From NCBI RefSeq assembly GCF_900452515.1, contig NZ_UGNW01000001.1:62001-126000 (forward strand): a stretch of 64,000 nucleotides of DNA, in the 5' to 3' direction. The position numbers and the translations under genes are program-made. The DNA comes from Legionella birminghamensis (GTDB lineage Bacteria > Pseudomonadota > Gammaproteobacteria > Legionellales > Legionellaceae). Of this stretch, positions 44,480 through 53,415 are shown piece after piece. The notes below the pieces were generated by a model. It saw nothing but the letters and a program-made list of their open reading frames with translations, did not search any database and was not told where the DNA came from. Position 1 is the stretch's first letter, and the number at the start of each line of letters is the position of its first letter.

Positions 44480-45469
44480 TTACAGCTCGGTATAAGCTCC
44501 AGGTATCTCCTTGGTCAAATATAACTCAATTCCCTGCAGGGAATCCAACCCATAATATCCTCGTAAAACGTCTGCAGGCAATTCACGAAAATAATAACGA
44601 ACCAGCGTTTTGCTCTGCAAAACAGCTTGAAACTCATTTTCGAGCTGTGATATATCGCGAAGGTGCACCATGAATAGATCAATTCGCTCTTCAGGCGAAA
44701 TAGCTGATTTGCTTCCTTCCGTTAAATGCTGATACAGCCAGGGTTTGCCAGTTCCTGCCCTTGAAATCATGAAGGCATCACAGCCGGTTGCAGTGAGGGC
44801 CGCAGACAGGGAGTGCTGGTCGCAAATATCGCCATTGGCTATCACGGGTATATTAATGGCCTGTTTGATCAAACGTATGGCTTGCCAGTTACTGGCGATG
44901 TCGTAATCATCCTGCCAGCGCCTTCCATGCACTATAAGCGCATCAATACCGGTATTTTCCAATCGTTGTGCTAATGCAAGATCGAGCGCTGTTTGCTGAA
45001 TCCGTATTTTGACGGTTAATGGGCATTGAATGGCATTACGTACTTTTTCTACAATGCTGATTAACTGTTCAGGTGTTTCCAAAAGCGCACTGCCAGCACC
45101 GCGTTTTCTTATTTTAGCTTTGGGACAGCCACAATTAATATCAATCAGATCAGCTCCCAGAACTTCCAATCGTTGAGCCGCTTTTGCCATTAGATCAGCA
45201 TCAGTTCCCGATAATTGATAACAGAGCCTGCCTTCTTCTGCCGAACGGTGCAGATAGCGGTTTTGTCCAGTATGCTTATGAATGACATCATGCGCGGAAA
45301 TCATTTCAGAAACACAATAGGCGGGAGGCAAATAACGTGAAAACAAGGCGCGCATCGGGGAGCAGCTAAATCCAGCCAAGGGCCCCTGTATCAAACGATG
45401 CGGGAAGTGCAACCCGCCTAGTGACCAGGAATCGGGGCTGGCTTCCCGGCTCGCAATTTCAGTAAACAT
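44480..45469 (-). CDS. tRNA-dihydrouridine synthase family protein
   Basis: 329 residues, FMN-dependent TIM barrel that reduces uridines in tRNA. Blocks: GPLAGFSCSPMRALF at the N-terminus, YQLSGTDADLM, the catalytic-Cys region DINCGCPKAKIRKRGAGSALL, LTVKIRIQ, LIVHGRRW, and IPVIANGDICD. The AGSALL after the Cys is closest to DusB/DusC-type sequences, but I cannot assign the subgroup or target position. The stop is only a few bases from a leftover palindromic half arm, so the C-terminus may have been reshaped by it. Confidence 0.88.
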   Translation of the reverse strand: MFTEIASREASPDSWSLGGLHFPHRLIQGPLAGFSCSPMRALFSRYLPPAYCVSEMISAHDVIHKHTGQNRYLHRSAEEGRLCYQLSGTDADLMAKAAQRLEVLGADLIDINCGCPKAKIRKRGAGSALLETPEQLISIVEKVRNAIQCPLTVKIRIQQTALDLALAQRLENTGIDALIVHGRRWQDDYDIASNWQAIRLIKQAINIPVIANGDICDQHSLSAALTATGCDAFMISRAGTGKPWLYQHLTEGSKSAISPEERIDLFMVHLRDISQLENEFQAVLQSKTLVRYYFRELPADVLRGYYGLDSLQGIELYLTKEIPGAYTEL

Positions 45470-45523
45470 CTGGCAGAATCCGCGTTCTAAATTAACTTGC
45501 TATTGTATCAAATTGAGTGCCCA

Positions 45524-45967
45524 ATGGATAAACATTACTACTCGCCGCTGGAATTGTTAAAAATAGCGACTCAACATGCCTATGCCGCTGATCATCTCAT
45601 GAGTAATCTGCGGGATGATTTTATTGAAGAGCAATACATTAAAGATAGCTTAAACCCTATTTGCTCTTTGATGTACAACGCCTTTCAATTGACCTTGCAT
45701 GCCTATTTATTACATGTCCACCGCCCCGTTAAACAGAATAAAACACTGGTTGAATTATTGGAAATGAATCAGGATCTCAGTTTTTCCGGCCAGGATCTGC
45801 AGCTTTTTAAAATGTTGTCCCGCCAGTTGGCTTTTCGTAAGGGCGTTAATTATGAGCTATGGCAAAGTCGACAGCAATTCCAGGTTTTCTGCGTTGATTT
45901 GCTTGATCTGTATGAGCGTCTGCAGACGATGATGCCGCTTGAGCTGCAGAGTGATTATCAGAATTAA
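45524..45967 (+). CDS. Hypothetical helical protein, possibly HEPN-like
   Basis: 147 residues from the ATG at 45524 (MDKHYYSPLELL). Predicted all-helical: AADHLMSNLRDDF, SLMYNAFQLTLHAYLL, KTLVELLEMN and a final LYERLQ helix resemble the helix pattern of HEPN-type proteins, but the RNase motif RxxxxH is not evident. No partner nucleotidyltransferase is nearby. Divergent from the dus gene by about 55 bases. Role unknown. Confidence 0.6.
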   Translation: MDKHYYSPLELLKIATQHAYAADHLMSNLRDDFIEEQYIKDSLNPICSLMYNAFQLTLHAYLLHVHRPVKQNKTLVELLEMNQDLSFSGQDLQLFKMLSRQLAFRKGVNYELWQSRQQFQVFCVDLLDLYERLQTMMPLELQSDYQN

Positions 45968-46035
45968 GGTTATCAATAATCTTCTGTTTGATTAGGCTAC
46001 GCACACAAATGTTTTTCCGCTCCGGCTCCACACGG

Positions 46036-46139
46036 CGAAGACCTTCTCCGACTCCCCATGGCGAAGACCTTCTCCGGCTCCCCACGGCGAAGACCTTCTC
46101 CGAATCCCCGCGGCGAAGACCTTCTCCGAATCCCCGCGG
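46036..46139. repeat. Tandem array, four 26-base units
   Basis: Four direct units CGAAGACCTTCTCCGAATCCCCGCGG (given here as type only: CGAAGACCTTCTCCG plus ACTCC/GCTCC/AATCC endings), beginning at 46036, 46062, 46088 and 46114. The last unit runs into the left arm of copy F. The 26-base step is not a multiple of three, so it is not a coding repeat. Confidence 0.85.
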
Positions 46140-46324
46140 CTGCGACCGCGGGGCCCATGTCTTGTGGTGGGACATGCTCCCCAAATGAGTTTCCAATGTT
46201 GCCGAAAAATAGAGATTGAAGAAGTTAATCAAAAACAAAGTCTTTTAAACGCTAGCCTTAATTAGCAAGACCGATATTCTAATAGGCTTCGTGTGGGCCC
46301 CGCGGTCGCAGCCGCGGGGATTCG
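46127..46324. repeat. Composite palindromic element, copy F (reverse orientation)
   Basis: 198 bases, same orientation as copy E. Arms intact (CCCCGCGG-6-CCGCGGGG on both sides); the centre has GTCTTTTAAACGCTAGCC and CCGATATTCTAATAGGCTTCG. It is flanked by one tandem array on each side. The 456-base gap 45968-46423 holds only these repeats. Confidence 0.87.
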
Positions 46325-46387
46325 ATGGTCGGTGCTGCGGGGATTCGATGGTCGGTGCTGCGGGGATTTGATGGTCGATGTCGCAGG
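46316..46387. repeat. Tandem array, three 24-base units
   Basis: Units of the GGGGATTCGATGGTCGGTGCTGCG type cut at 46316, 46340 and 46364; the first is the end of the right arm of copy F, the third has four changes. The unit is the outer half of a palindromic arm plus a spacer. Confidence 0.8.
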
Positions 46388-46423
46388 ACCTATGGATTCC
46401 GCGAGAGAGGGAAACGAGTTCGT

Positions 46424-48094
46424 TTACACCGGCGGCCCTCCTATATCAGTACCTTCTTCCGGCTCATCAAGCTTCTCGCCTTTCCGCCGCTTCCCGTCTT
46501 CTATAAAGGTATCTGGAATAATGCTTGAGGTTTCGCCCATTTCAAATTGAAAGACATCGTCTGCAGACAACTTCTCATTAATTAGCGGGAAGTGAGTGCG
46601 GGCCTCTATAAATTCGATGAGATACTGTTTTTGAACCTCGGGATCCTCTGCTGGCCAGATTTCTGCGGCCAGCGCTTTAAGCTCTTCTACTCCCTGGGTA
46701 ATAAAATCTTTTCGCCGCTCGAACAGGCTCCAGGAGGTGCTTTTTTGCGCTTGCTTCTGTTTATGTTGCTGAAAATCTTTATCGCTCATTTTCAGATAGC
46801 TTAATAACCTGGAATAAATGAATACATTTTCATTGAAGCGATCCGGCCCTAATTCAAATTTATTATGATGCATGAATACTGTCGACGTAGCATCAAGCCA
46901 CTGGTTGGCAGTATGGGATTTTTCAGCGCCTTTATGGGCTGTTTCCACTTTCTCCAGTGAAACCGCCAGACGAAAGGCTGAGACGATACTATCTACCGCT
47001 GATTGATGGGTAGCTTCCATGTCCCTGCGCGTGTAGTTTGGGCCACCTGGTTCCATATTAATGATTCTAGGTAATTTATTATCAGCCAGACCGGTTTTAT
47101 GCTGAACCTGATGGTAAATATCCAGTGCCAGACTATCCATGCGTGCATTGCTTAACCGGGCAGTATCGCCGGCAAAATAAACAATTTCATCGCGATTTTT
47201 AGGACTGATAGTCCAGCCGGTGACCAATGATTTATGATGGTCATGGCCCTTGCGGCCAGATCGATGGTCAGCCGGCGTTGCGCAAAAGCTTATGGCCTGA
47301 TTGCTTGGAGAATACAGGGTAATTTGCTCGTGCCATTCGAACTGTTTAACATCCGTAAATCCAAGATCCCTGAAGAATTTTTCATCGCCCAGGGGCACTA
47401 GCAAACGGGGTAGCGGCTTTCCTTCATCTTTCGCTTTCTTAATCAGTTGTTTTAGAGAATCAACATCCACATGATCGCGATGGTTATGGGAAATTAAAAT
47501 CACATCAATGGCCGGTAAATCATTCGCTGAAAGATCGCGCGAGAACGGCTTGGTCGTGGAAGGGTAAATTAGCGGCGCCAAATCGCCAAAAACAGGATCG
47601 GTGAGGATATTCATTCCCTCGGTTTGAATTAGTTGAGTAGCATGACCCAGGTTATGAATGGTAAAATTATGTTCACGGCTGCTGATTTCATGTTTGAAGC
47701 CCTGTTTGTATAATTTATCCGGATTTTTATTTTCTTCCTGGGTGAAGTAATCGAGTTTCATCCCCAGTCGCTTAATAAAAAGCCAGTTAAAAAACAGGTT
47801 AATCAGCGGAGGAGTAGAGCTTAACCAGCGTGCCAGGCGTTTGACTTGTGTTTCTCGAAAAATGCGCCCATCCGTACCACGCAAAGCCCCTTCACTCGTC
47901 ACGTAACGACCGTCTTTACGCTTTTCAGGGGAAAGCGCCTCTTTCATTTTGCTTTCATCTTCTGCATTGATTTGCTTCATTAACAGCAGAAGATTTCCGA
48001 GGCTCATATCGTCCGGGGCGGCGTGTTTTTTCTTAAATTGCCTCTCTTGAATTTTTTTGCTTTTGATGTCAGTAAGGCTTTGCTTGTACTTCAT
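46424..48094 (-). CDS. Large metallo-beta-lactamase-fold (NAPE-PLD-like) protein, candidate effector
   Basis: 556 residues. A charged N-terminal region (about 1-140) precedes a hydrolase domain of the NAPE-PLD/RomA group: HNLGHATQLIQTEG, LTDPVF, the zinc motif SHNHRDHVD, LLVPLG, PADHRSGR, VYFAGDT and FMHHNKFELG. Members cleave N-acyl-phosphatidylethanolamines or related phosphodiesters. About 130 extra residues follow, ending EKLDEPEEGTDIGGPPV with acidic residues at -17 to -10, similar to a Dot/Icm E-block. No signal peptide, unlike the paralogue at 59026. A cytosolic or host-delivered lipid hydrolase is inferred. Confidence 0.78.
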   Translation of the reverse strand: MKYKQSLTDIKSKKIQERQFKKKHAAPDDMSLGNLLLLMKQINAEDESKMKEALSPEKRKDGRYVTSEGALRGTDGRIFRETQVKRLARWLSSTPPLINLFFNWLFIKRLGMKLDYFTQEENKNPDKLYKQGFKHEISSREHNFTIHNLGHATQLIQTEGMNILTDPVFGDLAPLIYPSTTKPFSRDLSANDLPAIDVILISHNHRDHVDVDSLKQLIKKAKDEGKPLPRLLVPLGDEKFFRDLGFTDVKQFEWHEQITLYSPSNQAISFCATPADHRSGRKGHDHHKSLVTGWTISPKNRDEIVYFAGDTARLSNARMDSLALDIYHQVQHKTGLADNKLPRIINMEPGGPNYTRRDMEATHQSAVDSIVSAFRLAVSLEKVETAHKGAEKSHTANQWLDATSTVFMHHNKFELGPDRFNENVFIYSRLLSYLKMSDKDFQQHKQKQAQKSTSWSLFERRKDFITQGVEELKALAAEIWPAEDPEVQKQYLIEFIEARTHFPLINEKLSADDVFQFEMGETSSIIPDTFIEDGKRRKGEKLDEPEEGTDIGGPPV

Positions 48095-48166
48095 AGAGAT
48101 GGCTTAATTATTTGCAGGTAATGTAAAAATTATATCTCAAGCATCAATTTTAATCAATTTGTAATG

Positions 48167-50647
48167 CTAGACTTGATCAAGAGGTAACTTTTGTTTAATT
48201 TTCCAAAATGCTTTCCAGGGATCTTCCCGCAGATGGTCAAGCCGTTTGAAGATTGTTCGAATAGTATAAAAGCAATCATTCTGATTATCAGTTAACTCAT
48301 CCCAGTGCAAAGGCGTGGCTACTGGGGCATGCAATCGGGCACGCGGTGAATAAGGGGCTATAGCAGTTGCCTGGCGTTGATTGCGCAAATAGTCGACAAA
48401 GATCTTCCCCTTTCGTTTGGCTTTTGCCATATTGCTGGTGTATTTTTTTGGATATTTTTTCTCCAGATATTCGACAAAGACATGGGTAAATTCCTTTACA
48501 CTATCCCAGTCATACTCAGGCTGAATGGGAATAACCAAATGCAGACCCTTTCCGCCTGTTGTTTTAATAAATACCGACAAGTCTAACTGCTCTAACTCTT
48601 CCCGTATTTCAAGCGCTGCGGCCACCAGCATTTTCCAGCTGACTTCAGGATCTGGATCCAGATCAAACACCAGCACATCAGGTTGCTCCAAATGATCAAC
48701 TGTACTTCCCCAGGGATGAACTTCCAGCACTCCCATTTGTGCCAAGGCGAGTAAGCCCTGTTCGTCTTTTAAATAAATGCAGTCTTCAATGCTGCCGCTA
48801 TTCTTGCTCTTTACCTTAATGTCATATAAACCGGCATGGTCTTTCTGGTTAAGATGTTTCTGATAGAAACACTCCTGATAGTGTGAAGGGCAGCGGACAA
48901 GCGTTAGCGCCCGATTGGTAATATAAGGAAGGATATAGGGGCTGATAGCCTGGTAATAATCAAAGAGTTCCTTTTTGGCGATTTCATCTTCAGGATAAAT
49001 AATTTTGTCAGGGTTACTCAATTTGATGGATGGCATATCATTTCCTTTTGAAGATAGCTTGGTTATTGGAATTTCCTGCTCCTGTGTTGCTTCTTCAGCG
49101 ATTTTATCGAGACGAAGCCCCTTGAAACTCGGATGCCTTAAATGTCCCTCTTCTGTCCACTCACTAAATTCTATTTCGGCAATTAATTCAGGATTAACCC
49201 AGATGCTGCTTTTAGCGTCAGGTGGTTTGCTTGTGAACGGATTGCTTTCGATTTTCAAGGCTTCTAACTGCTTTGCAATCGCTTTTAAGGATGTCTCTGT
49301 AAAGCCCGTTCCCACTTTGCCGCAATAAATAAGCCCTCCTTTATCATTAAAGTAACCCAGCAGCAGAGAACGAAATCCTGTCCGGTTTTTCTGTGATTTA
49401 GTGAAACCGCCAATCACAAATTCCTGACGCTTACTGCATTTGATTTTGAGCCATTTTTTGCTTCGTCCGCCCTCATAGCTGCTGTGTATATTTTTAGAAA
49501 TAATCCCCTCCAGATTAAAATCGCAGCTTTGTTTGAATACGCTTGCGCCACTTCCCACAATATGGTCGCTATAATGCAGACTGTCATCACTATCTTCAAG
49601 CAGGGATGCAAGCAGCTTTTTCCTTTCCAGCAGTGGAAGCGAGCGGATGTCGTAATGTCCTACATAAAGCAAATCGAAAAGATAATAATCAAAATGGGTT
49701 AGCCGTCCATGGCTCATGGCATTTTGCAGTAATTGAAAGCTTGAATGCGAGTTTTCATCCAGTACCGTTATTTCACCGTCCACGACTGCATAATCGACGG
49801 GTAATGTCTTTAAAGCATCCACAATGTTGGGGAATTTGCTTGTCCAATCCAGTTTGTTTCGGGAAAGCAATTTAATTTCAGCGCCTTGTTTATAAGCAAT
49901 GATTCGATAACCGTCGAATTTAATCTCATGCAGCCAGTCCTCGCCTGCTGGGGGTTTATCGACTAGGGTGGCCAGCTCAACCGGATAGTAATGGGGGAAA
50001 GGGGCATCAGGGAGGTCAAGGTTCAGTTTTTTTTTTCTGGCCGGCTTATTGGGCTTCTTGCTCTCCTTACCCTCCTTGCTGTTCCAGACCGATTCATAAT
50101 TTTCTGCAATTTCATCGATCGTCTGATGACTGACTACGCTGTCTGGTTCTTCAAGGGTAATATCATAATCATCCAGGGGTTTGGCTTCCTTGTCGCGGTG
50201 TTTAATCAGAAACCATTGTTTTTCCTTAAAGCGGATCAGATCCCACTGGCCGTTCAACTTCTCGGCATCCAGTTCAAAATGGAGATGTCCTTTTTCATAG
50301 GCAGCCGCCGGATCCTTATCCAGCGGTTTCCATTTGCCTTTATCCCATAACATAACTGTTCCGCCGCCATATTGGCCTTTGGGGATGATGCCTTCAAAAC
50401 TGCCATATTCAACCGGGTGGTCTTCCACCTGCACGGCGAGGCGTTTAACGGAGGGATCCAGGCAGGGGCCTTTGGGGACTGCCCAGCTTTTTAGCACACC
50501 ATCAAGCTCCAGGCGGAAATCATAGTGTAAATGGCTGGCAGCATGTTTCTGAATAATATAAAGAAATTGAGGCTTACCCCGAACATGGCCTTTGGGCTCC
50601 GGTGTTTTACCAAAATTCCTTTTCTCCTGATAACGATCAAGGGTCAT
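48167..50647 (-). CDS. ligD: Multifunctional DNA ligase LigD
   Basis: 826 residues, bacterial non-homologous end-joining enzyme. Domain order: 3'-phosphoesterase (about 1-165; HAASHLHYDFRLELDG, GRWxx-like VPKGPCLDP, EDHPVEYGSFEG), ATP-dependent ligase (about 220-510; nucleophile Lys in HEIKFDGYR, DGEITVLD, LEGIISK), and an archaeo-eukaryotic primase-type polymerase (about 535-826; DLDPDPEVSW, TTGGKGLHL). All three activities look intact. The partner Ku is not in the window. It starts 4 bases after the stop of the PfpI-type gene, so the two form one unit. Confidence 0.94.
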   Translation of the reverse strand: MTLDRYQEKRNFGKTPEPKGHVRGKPQFLYIIQKHAASHLHYDFRLELDGVLKSWAVPKGPCLDPSVKRLAVQVEDHPVEYGSFEGIIPKGQYGGGTVMLWDKGKWKPLDKDPAAAYEKGHLHFELDAEKLNGQWDLIRFKEKQWFLIKHRDKEAKPLDDYDITLEEPDSVVSHQTIDEIAENYESVWNSKEGKESKKPNKPARKKKLNLDLPDAPFPHYYPVELATLVDKPPAGEDWLHEIKFDGYRIIAYKQGAEIKLLSRNKLDWTSKFPNIVDALKTLPVDYAVVDGEITVLDENSHSSFQLLQNAMSHGRLTHFDYYLFDLLYVGHYDIRSLPLLERKKLLASLLEDSDDSLHYSDHIVGSGASVFKQSCDFNLEGIISKNIHSSYEGGRSKKWLKIKCSKRQEFVIGGFTKSQKNRTGFRSLLLGYFNDKGGLIYCGKVGTGFTETSLKAIAKQLEALKIESNPFTSKPPDAKSSIWVNPELIAEIEFSEWTEEGHLRHPSFKGLRLDKIAEEATQEQEIPITKLSSKGNDMPSIKLSNPDKIIYPEDEIAKKELFDYYQAISPYILPYITNRALTLVRCPSHYQECFYQKHLNQKDHAGLYDIKVKSKNSGSIEDCIYLKDEQGLLALAQMGVLEVHPWGSTVDHLEQPDVLVFDLDPDPEVSWKMLVAAALEIREELEQLDLSVFIKTTGGKGLHLVIPIQPEYDWDSVKEFTHVFVEYLEKKYPKKYTSNMAKAKRKGKIFVDYLRNQRQATAIAPYSPRARLHAPVATPLHWDELTDNQNDCFYTIRTIFKRLDHLREDPWKAFWKIKQKLPLDQV

Positions 50648-50651
50648 GACA

Positions 50652-51185
50652 TTACTCGAATAGTTGAATCATCGCTTCATTAAATTTTGGAATGTCAGCC
50701 GGCTTTCTGCTGGTTAGAATATCTTTATCGCAAACTACCGGTTCATCGACCCATTCAGCGCCAGCATTGATTAAATCGGTTTTAACAGATAACCAGGACG
50801 TCATTTTCCTGCCCTTCGCCAACTCCGCATTAATCAACAGCCAGGGGCCATGACAGATTGCAGCAATGGGTTTCTGCTGTTCATTGAGTGCTTTGACAAA
50901 TGCGGCCGCTTCGGGATAAAGACGTAACTGGTCTGGATTGATAACCCCACCGGGAAGAAGCAGCGCGTCAAAATTCTCTGATTTGGCTTCATTTAGCGGT
51001 ACGTCAACCGGAAATTTATCCCCTTTTTCGAAATGATGCCAACCTTGAACTTCGTCCTTCTCGGGAGAAATGAGAAAGGTTTCCGCGCCTTCATCCTCCA
51101 GCGCTTTCCGGGGTTCCTCCATTTCCACTTGTTCAAAGCCATTGGCTGCCAGAATAGCGATTTTTTTACCTTGTAATTTATTCAT
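50652..51185 (-). CDS. PfpI/DJ-1-family protein
   Basis: 177 residues, class I glutamine amidotransferase-like fold. The nucleophile elbow AICHGPWLL with its Cys and the adjacent His are the PfpI signature; ANGFEQVEM supplies the conserved acidic residue, and LLLPGGVINPDQLR is the family block. Close in pattern to E. coli YhbO/YajL-type stress proteins, which act on glyoxal-modified molecules. Cotranscribed with ligD; the pairing suggests a stress or DNA-damage setting, by inference. Confidence 0.88.
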   Translation of the reverse strand: MNKLQGKKIAILAANGFEQVEMEEPRKALEDEGAETFLISPEKDEVQGWHHFEKGDKFPVDVPLNEAKSENFDALLLPGGVINPDQLRLYPEAAAFVKALNEQQKPIAAICHGPWLLINAELAKGRKMTSWLSVKTDLINAGAEWVDEPVVCDKDILTSRKPADIPKFNEAMIQLFE

Positions 51186-51259
51186 AAATTCCTCCTCCTT
51201 GAGTAGCGTTACTCTTAACTTTGTGCTGACGAGTTTACAGCGTATGAGTCTACCCTACG

Positions 51260-51307
51260 TTCCGCGACTTGTTCGCGGAATCCAGAACTCTGCGGCAAGC
51301 CGTATCC
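51260..51307. repeat. Hairpin-arm element, palindrome family 2, degenerate second copy
   Basis: A 25-base arm at 51260-51284 with stem TTCCGCG/CGCGGAA and loop ACTTGTT, the same plan as at 6112 but with different, still-complementary stem bases. A damaged partner (CTGCGGCAAGCCGTATCC) follows to 51307. The surrounding 295-base gap (51186-51480) holds nothing else recognised apart from the moxR leader. Confidence 0.6.
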
Positions 51308-51480
51308 GATTAATCTAATTTTAGTACAGAAACTGTTCCATAATTGGTTTAAGTCGAATCCTGCGGCATGGCCGGAGATTTGGGCATAATGACAACACTC
51401 TCAGATTAATACAGCCGCCAGAGCTTGGCAGAGGCAGTGATTCACGTTAGGATTATGTTTTTTTTGCACGAGGTTGAATA

Positions 51481-52476
51481 ATGGAACAACTGCAAGAATC
51501 AGCAACACAATCTGTGCAGCAGGACATTTTGCGGATCAGTCATTTCTTAAACGAGCGTATTTTGGGCCAAAAGGCTTTGGTCTCGCGTTTATTGATCGCC
51601 TTGCTGGCTGATGGCCATTTACTGGTAGAAGGTGCGCCAGGGCTTGCTAAAACGCGGGCGGTTAAAGAATTATCCGCCCTTATCGAAGGTAGTTTTCATC
51701 GGATTCAGTTCACCCCTGATTTATTGCCGGGAGACCTGACCGGAACAGATGTCTTTCATCCGGAAACCAGTTCCTTCGTATTCCAGCCGGGTCCGATTTT
51801 CCACCATTTATTGCTGGCGGATGAAATTAACAGGGCGCCGGCCAAAGTTCAATCGGCCCTGCTTGAGGCCATGGCAGAACGTCAGGTCACTATTGGCAGT
51901 AAAACCTATCCCTTGCCGGAGTTATTTCTGGTAATGGCAACCCAGAATCCTATTGAACAGGAAGGCACTTATCCCTTGCCTGAGGCGCAGCTTGACCGTT
52001 TTTTGATGTACGTTAAAATCGGGTACCCCGATGCAGCTATTGAGCAGGATATTCTCGCCCTGGCAAGACGAGAAGCAATGAGTCTAGAGCATGCTGCCCC
52101 TGCGAACATTAAACAATTACCCCAGCGCGTATTGTTTGAAGCCCGTAAACAGGTTTTAAAAGTTCATACCAGCCCTGCATTGGAACACTACCTGGTGCAG
52201 CTGGTTGTGGCCACCCGTAATCCGGCAATGTACAGCAAGGAATTGGCCAAATGGCTTCGCTTTGGCGCCAGCCCCCGCGCAACCATAGCGTTGGATCGCT
52301 GCTCAAAGGCCCATGCCTGGCTTGCGGGGCGCGATTATGTGACCCCGGAAGATATTCATGTGATTGCGCATGACGTTTTAAGGCATCGTATATTGCTCAG
52401 CTATGAAGCGGAAGCAGAGGGAATAAGCAGCGATGATTTTATTGATCATCTGCTGCGGCTGGTGGCTGTTCCCTAA
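51481..52476 (+). CDS. MoxR-family AAA+ ATPase
   Basis: 331 residues. It is a chaperone-like AAA+ ATPase that works with von Willebrand A proteins. Walker A EGAPGLAKTR, Walker B LLLADEINRAP, sensor 1 ATQNPIEQEGTYPLPEAQLDRF, and the C-terminal lid domain with GASPRATIAL are all clear. First gene of the seven-gene unit ending at 58320; the next gene begins 24 bases later. Such operons support envelope or stress functions in several bacteria; in this organism the role is unknown. Confidence 0.93.
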   Translation: MEQLQESATQSVQQDILRISHFLNERILGQKALVSRLLIALLADGHLLVEGAPGLAKTRAVKELSALIEGSFHRIQFTPDLLPGDLTGTDVFHPETSSFVFQPGPIFHHLLLADEINRAPAKVQSALLEAMAERQVTIGSKTYPLPELFLVMATQNPIEQEGTYPLPEAQLDRFLMYVKIGYPDAAIEQDILALARREAMSLEHAAPANIKQLPQRVLFEARKQVLKVHTSPALEHYLVQLVVATRNPAMYSKELAKWLRFGASPRATIALDRCSKAHAWLAGRDYVTPEDIHVIAHDVLRHRILLSYEAEAEGISSDDFIDHLLRLVAVP

Positions 52477-52500
52477 CGGCCTGTAAATCGGAAAATAACT

Positions 52501-53415
52501 ATGGGAAATGGTGTATCAGTTGATCTGGCGGAACTTATAGCCTTGAAGCGTTTCGCCCGCAAAATTGCCTACAAGCCTGAGAGGGCTTCTAATGGCGTGG
52601 GAAATCATTTGTCGAAATTCCGCGGCAGGGGAATGGATTTTTCGGAAGTTAGAAATTATCAGGCAGGTGATGAGATTCGGCATATGGAGTGGCGGGTGAC
52701 TGCGCGGACTGGCCGGCCGCATATCAAGCTTTATCAGGAGGAGCGCGAGCGTCCGGTGGTTATCGTCACTGATTTCAATCCCTCCATGTATTTTGGAACC
52801 CGAAAGGCATTTAAATCGGTTGTTGCAGCTAGGCTTGCTGCGCTGATTGCATGGACTACGGTAAAGCAGGGCGACAAAATTGGCGCCTTGCTTTATTCAT
52901 CAGCCAGACACAACGAATTTATACCCCGGGCTCGCGAAGCAGGGGTTTTACCTATCCTGGCCTCATTAATGGATTATACCAACCAGGTTGACGAGATGAT
53001 GTCCGATCATTCTCCCTTGCCTCTGAGCGAGGGGTTATTACGACTTAGAAGAGTTGTTAAACCTGGCAGTATTATTGTTTTAATCAGTGATTTCTATCAC
53101 TTGAATCAGGATGCTGAAAAGCATTTAAGCCGGCTGCATGAGCATAATGACATTCTGGCTTATCATATTTGCGATCCCTTGGAACTATCTTCGCCAGTAC
53201 CTGCGCTTTATGCGATGACTGATGGCCGTCAGGAGTTGCTTCTGGATACCGCCAATACCCAGGTGAAAGCGGATTATCAGCAATGGTGCGACCAGCGCCA
53301 GGCCGCTTTGCAGAGTGTATTCAAGCGCCTGCATATTCAATATGTGCAGCTAAGCGGTGAAAATGACATTGCGCAGGTCATTTATCAGACTTTTCCGCGG
53401 AGGAAGCATGACTGA
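52501..53415 (+). CDS. DUF58-domain protein
   Basis: 304 residues. The DUF58 signature is present: FRGRGMDFSEVRNYQAGDEIRHMEWRVTARTGRPHIKLYQEER, followed by a degenerate vWA-like region (VIVTDFNPSMYFGTR). DUF58 proteins sit with MoxR ATPases and vWA proteins and probably form part of the same assembly. Overlaps the next gene by 8 bases. Confidence 0.9.
   Translation: MGNGVSVDLAELIALKRFARKIAYKPERASNGVGNHLSKFRGRGMDFSEVRNYQAGDEIRHMEWRVTARTGRPHIKLYQEERERPVVIVTDFNPSMYFGTRKAFKSVVAARLAALIAWTTVKQGDKIGALLYSSARHNEFIPRAREAGVLPILASLMDYTNQVDEMMSDHSPLPLSEGLLRLRRVVKPGSIIVLISDFYHLNQDAEKHLSRLHEHNDILAYHICDPLELSSPVPALYAMTDGRQELLLDTANTQVKADYQQWCDQRQAALQSVFKRLHIQYVQLSGENDIAQVIYQTFPRRKHD

Noticed and set aside
46036-46387. 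CRISPR-like appearance of short direct repeats
   Set aside because: Units are contiguous with no unique spacers, and there are no cas genes.
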